This document shows positions 5,152-8,696 of a DNA stretch of 8,696 nucleotides, in pieces. A program made the translations under genes and the position numbers. A model generated the notes under the pieces. It did no database searches. It worked only from the letters and a program-made list of their open reading frames with translations, and was not told the origin of the DNA. The DNA is from Caldifarciminota bacterium (GTDB lineage Bacteria; Hydrothermota; Tepidihabitantia; Tepidihabitantales; Tepidihabitantaceae), in NCBI GenBank assembly GCA_016935295.1, contig JAFGRF010000016.1, positions 1-8,696 of the forward strand, read 5' to 3'. Positions within the stretch are counted from its first letter, which is position 1. The number at the start of each line of letters is the position of its first letter.

Positions 5152-6720
5152 ATGAGCGACCCAACTGAGGCGGAACAGAAGCTGCAGGCCTTGCGTGCGC
5201 AGGTGGCGTCGGCTCCGACGCCGGCCGAGCGCGCCAAGGCCGGCATGCGGCTCGTGGAGGAACTCTGGCTCAGCGACCCGGCTGCCGCGACGCCCCTGCT
5301 GGAACGGCTTGTTGGCGAAGCAGAGGCGGCCGGGGACAGGAAGACGTGGGGAAGGGCCGTGACCATGCTCAGCGAACTGCTGCGCAATGCCGGCGACCTT
5401 GAAGGCAGCGAGCGGTACGCGGATTTGGCACTCAAGGACGCGGATGCCACCGGCGACCTGCAGGGCCGTGGCTGCGCGCTCAATCTTGTCGGCATGATAC
5501 ACCAGGAACGCGGCGAGTTTGGGCCCGCGCTCAGGTGTTTCGAGGAATTCCTGCAGATCAGCCGGCAGATCGGATTCAGGCGCGGGGAAGACACTGCTCT
5601 GAACCAGCTCGCGGGCGTCTACGGGCTGCAGGGCGACATGGCGAAGGCCCTGGCCTGCTATCGAGAGGCCCTGGAACTCAGCACCAGGGCAGGCGACTCA
5701 CACGGACGGGCGATTCACACGCACAACATCGGTTGGACGCTCGAGGCGATGGGCCGCTGGGCCGAAGCCACTGAGCATTTCCATCGGGCGATTGCGCTCT
5801 CGGAGGAGCACGGCTACCACGACCAGTTGCTGACTGCCCGCATGGAGCTGGGCGAGCTATCGCTCAAGCGGTCGGACCACGAGAACGCAGTGCGCATGTT
5901 CATGGCGGTCATCGAGGCGGAACATGAAACGAAGAGCTCAGGTCGTCTGCTCAGGGATGCACTCTCCAACCTCGGCTGGACGTTCTTTCGGAGCGGGGAC
6001 CTGGCACGGGCCGAAGAGACTCTGGACGAAGCTGCGCAACTGGTCGAGGCTGCGGAAGACCGCCACCATCTCGCGGCGGTCGGCCTGCGCCGGGCCGAAT
6101 TGGCCCTGGCCCGGGGAAGGCTTGATGCGGCCGCCGCCCTGCTCGCGCAAGCCTCACGCCACGCGGCAGACCTGAGTTTGCGGAAAGAACAGGGCGAGGC
6201 GCTGCGCGTTGAAGCGCTGCTCGCCGCGGCCCGCGGTCAGGCAGACCCGGCCCTCGATTTCTTTGCCATGTCCGGGACTGCGCTTGAGCCGCTCGGCGAC
6301 ACCTACGAACTGGCCCTGACCCGGCTGCAGCATGCCCGCCTTCTCATCGACCGGGACCGTGCAGAGGAAGCCTTGCCACTGCTTCAGACCTCCTCCCGGA
6401 CGTTCCGCCGACTCGCAGTTGTAGCCGAGGCCGAAGAAGCGAACCGGTTGCTGTATCGGCTGGAGGTGCAAACCAACAGCGATTCCGCCCTGCTCCAGAG
6501 GTTTCTCAGCATTACCGCGCTCGACCTTACGCCGGAGCGCTTCGCGGAACTTGCGCTCGGCATTCTCTGCGACAACTTCCGGTTCGAACAGGGCGCGGTG
6601 CTGGTCCACGGCCGGCCCGTGGCGCTGAGCGGCCGACCGGACCTGGGCGAGGTGCCCGCAGACCGCACCAGGCTGCTGCAGAACGACCTTGTCCTGTTGC
6701 TGCCGATCAGCCCGGGATAG
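5152..6720 (+). CDS. TPR-repeat sensor half of a sigma-54 regulator, with a split GAF domain (522 aa in this frame)
   Basis: Residues about 25-435 are a near-continuous array of roughly ten TPR-like helical hairpins. Clear units begin near 66, 106, 146, 186, 226 and 269, with a regular 40-residue period (for example ALNLVGMIHQERGEFGPALRCF). TPRs mediate protein-protein binding, so this is probably the input or partner-binding part; it is cytosolic with no membrane segment. Residues about 443-520 look like the first half of a GAF domain (FAELALGILCDNFRFEQGAVLV ... DLVLLLPI). The frame then hits TAG at 6718, while the other half of the GAF domain continues in the +1 frame with the AAA+ domain. 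I infer that this and the next entry are one TPR-GAF-AAA+-Fis gene broken by an extra base near 6713-6717. ATG 5152 is the first start in the open frame with good composition. Confidence 0.8.
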   Translation: MSDPTEAEQKLQALRAQVASAPTPAERAKAGMRLVEELWLSDPAAATPLLERLVGEAEAAGDRKTWGRAVTMLSELLRNAGDLEGSERYADLALKDADATGDLQGRGCALNLVGMIHQERGEFGPALRCFEEFLQISRQIGFRRGEDTALNQLAGVYGLQGDMAKALACYREALELSTRAGDSHGRAIHTHNIGWTLEAMGRWAEATEHFHRAIALSEEHGYHDQLLTARMELGELSLKRSDHENAVRMFMAVIEAEHETKSSGRLLRDALSNLGWTFFRSGDLARAEETLDEAAQLVEAAEDRHHLAAVGLRRAELALARGRLDAAAALLAQASRHAADLSLRKEQGEALRVEALLAAARGQADPALDFFAMSGTALEPLGDTYELALTRLQHARLLIDRDRAEEALPLLQTSSRTFRRLAVVAEAEEANRLLYRLEVQTNSDSALLQRFLSITALDLTPERFAELALGILCDNFRFEQGAVLVHGRPVALSGRPDLGEVPADRTRLLQNDLVLLLPISPG

Positions 6721-7834
6721 CCGTCATCTGGGCTGTGTCTGGCTCAGGCGAGCCCTGCCGGCAACGACACGGGTCGAGCCCGGCCTGCTCGAGCTCGTCT
6801 CCCGCATGCTGGCGCCGCCGCTTGCCAGGCTGGCCGAACTCGAAACGATCGAGACCGAGCGTGCCGCGGAAGTTCCCGGGCTGCAATACCACGGCTACGT
6901 GGGACGGAACCGCGAGGTAGTCGAACTGATGAACCTCGTGCCGCGCGTGGCCGCAGCCGATGTACCGGTGCTGGTGCGCGGCGAGAGCGGCTCGGGCAAG
7001 GAACTCATCGCCCGGGCCCTGCACGAATCCGGCCCCCGTGCCGACAAGCCGTTCCTCTCGGTCAACTGCGCGGCCGTACCCGAGAGCCTGCTCGAGGCCG
7101 AGTTCTTCGGGGTCGAGGAAGGCGCGGCCACCGGAGTGACGTCGCGGCGCGGTAAGTTCGAGCTGGCAGGCAAGGGTACGATTTTCCTGGATGAGATCGG
7201 AGACATGAGCCCGGCCCTGCAGGCCAAGCTGCTCCGGGCCATCGAAGAAGGAGTGGTTACGCGCGTGGGCGGGTCCCGGGAGACCAAGGTCGAGGTCCGG
7301 GTCATAGCCGCGACGAACATGGACCTGGAGTCTCGTGAGCGCCAGGGTCTGTTCCGGCGCGACCTGCTTTACCGCCTGAACACAGTCCAGTTCTCGCTGC
7401 CGCCACTCCGCGAGCGACGGGAGGACATACCGGCCCTGACCCAGTACTTCATCGCCCGCAGTGCACAGAAGTACAACCGCAGCGTGCATCGAGCCAGCGG
7501 CGAAGTGCTCGCGCTGTTCTCCGGCTACTCCTGGCCCGGGAACATCAGGCAACTCCAGCATGCAGTAGAGCGAGCCGTGATACTCGCCCCCGGTGAAACC
7601 CTCCAACTCACCGACCTGCCGCTTGAACTCAGACAGGCGCAGGTGCGGTTGACCGAGCAGCCGATTGCGGTTACGCGCAGCGTTCGCAAGAAGGTAGCGG
7701 ACGACGCTGAACGGACCATGGTCACCGAGGCGCTCGAACGGGCCCAAGGCAACGCCACCGAGGCGGCCAGACTGGCCGGGTACAGCCGGGCCCAGTTCTA
7801 CCGCCTGCTTCGCAAGCACAACACCAGAAGATAG
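6689..7834 (+). CDS. Sigma-54-interacting AAA+ activator with Fis-type HTH; 5' part is the continuation of the TPR/GAF frame
   Basis: Numbering is from TTG 6689. Residues 10-57 are the second half of a GAF domain, and the AAA+ domain spans about 69-305: Walker A GESGSGKE (98-105), Walker B TIFLDE (164-169), sensor I VIAATN (205-210), arginine-finger region LFRRDLLYRL (221-230) and the WPGNIRQL segment (282-289). The C-terminus (340-381) is a Fis-type HTH (NATEAARLAGYSRAQFYRLL). Such proteins form ATPase rings on upstream sites and remodel sigma-54 polymerase. The loop that touches sigma-54, usually GAFTGA, reads GAATGV (145-150). As a separate protein it would have to start at TTG 6689, whose first nine codons look non-native, or at ATG 6806, which removes the GAF half; a fused protein with the upstream frame is more likely. 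It lies directly upstream of candidate binding sites and a -24/-12 promoter. Confidence 0.88.
   Translation: MSCCCRSARDSRHLGCVWLRRALPATTRVEPGLLELVSRMLAPPLARLAELETIETERAAEVPGLQYHGYVGRNREVVELMNLVPRVAAADVPVLVRGESGSGKELIARALHESGPRADKPFLSVNCAAVPESLLEAEFFGVEEGAATGVTSRRGKFELAGKGTIFLDEIGDMSPALQAKLLRAIEEGVVTRVGGSRETKVEVRVIAATNMDLESRERQGLFRRDLLYRLNTVQFSLPPLRERREDIPALTQYFIARSAQKYNRSVHRASGEVLALFSGYSWPGNIRQLQHAVERAVILAPGETLQLTDLPLELRQAQVRLTEQPIAVTRSVRKKVADDAERTMVTEALERAQGNATEAARLAGYSRAQFYRLLRKHNTRR
6704..6720 (+). other. Frameshift junction inside the GAF domain
   Basis: Frame 1 codes LVLLLPISPG then TAG. Frame 2 upstream of here (SCCCRSAR) is not protein-like, but from 6716 it reads DSRHLGCVWLRR, the expected next GAF strand. 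Dropping one G from the CCCGGG run at 6711-6716 yields LLPISPDSRHLGCVWLRR without a stop. It could be a sequencing or assembly error, a true mutation, or a site of translational recoding. Confidence 0.65.
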
Positions 7835-7841
7835 AGAGGAG

Positions 7842-7872
7842 ACGACCGCTGCTGCTTCGCTGCAGCGGTCGT
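7842..7872 (+). terminator. 11-bp-stem hairpin after the activator gene
   Basis: ACGACCGCTGC (7842-7852) pairs perfectly with GCAGCGGTCGT (7862-7872) over a 9-nt loop, 7 nt after the stop codon. Strength and position suggest a terminator, but no T-run follows (AGCTCGGG). Confidence 0.6.
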
Positions 7873-8009
7873 AGCTCGGGCCAAAGTCCCGCTGGTCAGG
7901 CGCCGGACTCGGTCTGAGCCGACCGCTTGTACTCGCGCGGCAATGCTACAGATTCTCCGTACTTCGGCCTCTAGTAACCGCGGGGACTGTGCCGCAGAGG
8001 CCAGATACA

Positions 8010-8026
8010 GTCTCTTCCGATGAGAT
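8010..8026. promoter_or_regulatory. Candidate activator site 1 (GTCTC-N7-GAGAT)
   Basis: GTCTC (8010-8014) and GAGAT (8022-8026) form a dyad like the two sites downstream but with a spacer one base longer and an imperfect right arm. Its centre is about 20 bp, two helical turns, from that of site 2. Confidence 0.45.
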
Positions 8027-8029
8027 TCA

Positions 8030-8045
8030 GTCTCATTTACGAGAC
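8030..8045. promoter_or_regulatory. Candidate activator site 2 (GTCTCATTTACGAGAC)
   Basis: This 16-mer differs from the perfect palindrome at 8111-8126 by two bases, with intact GTCTC and GAGAC arms. It is about 175 bp upstream of the -12 element. Confidence 0.55.
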
Positions 8046-8066
8046 GCAGACCTTGGATTGCGTAAA

Positions 8067-8091
8067 ACTCTAACCTACAGATAGTTAGAGT
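8067..8091. promoter_or_regulatory. Inverted repeat ACTCTAAC-N9-GTTAGAGT
   Basis: ACTCTAAC (8067-8074) is mirrored exactly by GTTAGAGT (8084-8091). The arms are unlike the GTCTC dyads, so if it is a protein site it is probably for a different factor. It lies between activator sites 2 and 3. Formation of a stem in RNA or DNA is equally possible. Confidence 0.45.
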
Positions 8092-8110
8092 AGAATCTCG
8101 GCTTCCTTGG

Positions 8111-8126
8111 GTCTCATTAATGAGAC
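8111..8126. promoter_or_regulatory. Candidate activator site 3, perfect 16-bp palindrome
   Basis: GTCTCATTAATGAGAC is fully self-complementary. Its centre is about 95 bp upstream of the -12 element, within the usual range for enhancer sites of sigma-54 activators. Dimeric Fis-type HTH proteins bind such dyads; assignment to the neighbouring activator is inferred from proximity. Confidence 0.65.
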
Positions 8127-8171
8127 TCTGAAGCTGGCCATAGATTCGTCCTACTCTCCTATATATCTATA

Positions 8172-8184
8172 AATCAACCACTTA
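8172..8184 (+). promoter_or_regulatory. IHF-type binding site
   Basis: AATCAACCACTTA fits the enterobacterial IHF consensus WATCAA-N4-TTR at every defined position, and has an AT-rich stretch just upstream. It sits between the candidate enhancers and the -24/-12 promoter, where DNA bending would bring the two together. The consensus may not transfer to this lineage. Confidence 0.5.
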
Positions 8185-8198
8185 CAAATACGCCACAA

Positions 8199-8215
8199 TT
8201 GGCATGTTTGCTGCA
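8199..8215 (+). promoter_or_regulatory. Sigma-54 (-24/-12) promoter
   Basis: TTGGCATGTTTGCTGCA has GG at 8201-8202 and GC at 8213-8214 with exactly 10 bp between, as sigma-54 promoters require. It agrees with YTGGCACG-N4-TTGCW at all but two defined positions. Transcription would start near 8226 towards the last gene, with a leader of about 185-235 nt. Confidence 0.65.
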
Positions 8216-8250
8216 TTGATGGCCATCGGGTGGAAAGACTGACGCGGAAG

Positions 8251-8270
8251 GTTCGGGCTGGTTCGGGCTG
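8251..8270. repeat. 10-bp tandem duplication
   Basis: GTTCGGGCTG occurs twice in a row at 8251-8260 and 8261-8270, within the predicted leader of the last gene. Function unknown. Confidence 0.6.
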
Positions 8271-8350
8271 CAAGCCGACGTGCCTGCGCGTCGCCTGATG
8301 TGACGCGGTTTTTGGTGGGAGATTTAGAGAAGCCTCCTGTTTGTGGATAC

Positions 8351-8381
8351 CAAGGGGTGCGGAGCATATTCGCACCCCTTG
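8351..8381 (+). promoter_or_regulatory. Strong leader hairpin upstream of the last gene
   Basis: CAAGGGGTGCG (8351-8361) pairs perfectly with CGCACCCCTTG (8371-8381) over a 9-nt loop. It lies between the sigma-54 promoter and the gene, 28 nt before ATG 8410 and 79 nt before ATG 8461. No U-tract follows, so mRNA stabilisation, attenuation or a protein site are alternatives to termination. Confidence 0.55.
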
Positions 8382-8460
8382 AGATGTGACCGCTGAGAAT
8401 GGAGTTGCGATGTGCGTTTGCCTGGAACGTCGGATATGCGAAGAAGAGACGAGATGCACG

Positions 8461-8696
8461 ATGCCGTTGCGTACCAAGGACTACGTTGACGTGGCTGCCA
8501 AAGCCCGGGAGTTGGGCTGCCGGGCTCCGGTCGGAATCGCCCTGCTGCCCGGCAACTTCGCTACTGCGGCCGGCGCAGCAGAGCTCCGTTACCATGAGGC
8601 CGCGCCCGACGTGCGTTCGGCCTGGCGGAGCGTCGGGCTGATCGACGCCGGGCCCAATCTTATGCTGGAGCAGACATTGGCGCGCGGCGCTGATGC
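8461..8696 (+). CDS. Unrecognised protein, N-terminal 78 codons; runs off the window
   Basis: The frame is open to the window edge and reads MPLRTKDYVDVAAKARELGC, followed by a hydrophobic strand and turn (APVGIALLPGNF), an alanine-rich stretch and AWRSVGLIDAGP. I do not recognise the family. There is no signal peptide or membrane segment in the visible part, so a cytosolic protein is likely. Codons strongly prefer G or C in the third position, as expected for real genes here. ATG 8461 is my choice because the codons from an in-frame ATG at 8410 are much less GC-biased and encode a cysteine-rich, unconvincing extension (MCVCLERRICEEE). However, 8410 has a better Shine-Dalgarno (GGAG, 5-nt spacing), so the start is open. 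It is the probable target of the sigma-54 promoter upstream. Confidence 0.6.
   Translation, partial: MPLRTKDYVDVAAKARELGCRAPVGIALLPGNFATAAGAAELRYHEAAPDVRSAWRSVGLIDAGPNLMLEQTLARGAD

Larger units (their letters stand above)
7835..8460. other. 626-bp regulatory spacer
   Basis: No convincing gene lies here; the open frames lack recognisable products. The spacer holds a terminator-like hairpin, three related dyads, a further inverted repeat, an AT-rich stretch (about 8150-8200) with an IHF-like site, a -24/-12 promoter, a 10-bp tandem repeat and a leader hairpin. Its composition is clearly less GC-rich than the genes on either side. Confidence 0.65.

Noticed and set aside
6689..6715. TTG 6689 as a genuine translation start
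   Set aside because: The first nine codons (MSCCCRSAR) look like out-of-frame translation of the GAF strand encoded in the other frame.
6707..7819. 370-codon minus-strand frame opposite the AAA+ gene
   Set aside because: The plus strand carries all AAA+ and Fis motifs; the reverse frame is a mirror of its codon bias.
8351..8381. Intrinsic terminator
   Set aside because: The stem is strong but is followed by GAGATGTGACC rather than T residues, and it precedes a gene in the same direction; a leader hairpin fits better.
8151..8641. Overlapping frames on both strands in the last spacer (8151-8477 minus, 8182-8595 minus, 8399-8641 plus)
   Set aside because: Their products look random, and they overlap the regulatory elements and the more convincing plus-strand frame from 8461.

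Overview
The window is GC-rich bacterial DNA. Promoters look bacterial (TTGACT-type -35 with TATACT or TACAAT -10), one good Shine-Dalgarno site is present, and there is a sigma-54 activator with a matching -24/-12 promoter. Several features together suggest an uncultured bacterial lineage of the WOR-3/Stahlbacteria or similar candidate-phylum kind: an archaeal-type AspRS, a secreted protein ending in a FlgD-like sorting domain, and word-like intergenic repeats. This placement is a tentative inference from gene style, not a measurement.

Layout. Positions 1-588 (minus strand) hold the N-terminal 196 codons of a YchF-like P-loop GTPase with its own promoter near 684-711. A repeat-bearing spacer follows. 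Then, on the plus strand, come an archaeal-type aspartyl-tRNA synthetase (961-2265), a spacer with palindromes and a strong promoter, and a 719-residue secreted C39-like cysteine peptidase with a C-terminal sorting domain (2470-4629). A 522-bp gene-free spacer carries a GC hairpin and short word-like repeats. Next is a TPR/GAF regulator (5152-6720) whose reading frame passes into a sigma-54 activator frame (AAA+ plus Fis HTH, ending at 7834). The last gene, at 8461 or 8410, is unrecognised and runs off the window.

The most interesting part is 5152-8696. The TPR and AAA+ frames split a GAF domain in its middle. Removing one G in a CCCGGG run would give a single TPR-GAF-AAA+-Fis protein of about 890 residues. 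The 626-bp spacer after it contains three related GTCTC...GAGAC dyads, an exact match to the IHF consensus, and a -24/-12 element with the correct GG-N10-GC spacing, all in the order expected for an enhancer-driven sigma-54 promoter facing the last gene. The activator also has GAATGV where canonical family members have GAFTGA. The window therefore seems to hold a sensor/activator next to its own sigma-54-controlled target of unknown function.

No rRNA, tRNA, CRISPR array, transposase or integrase was seen.
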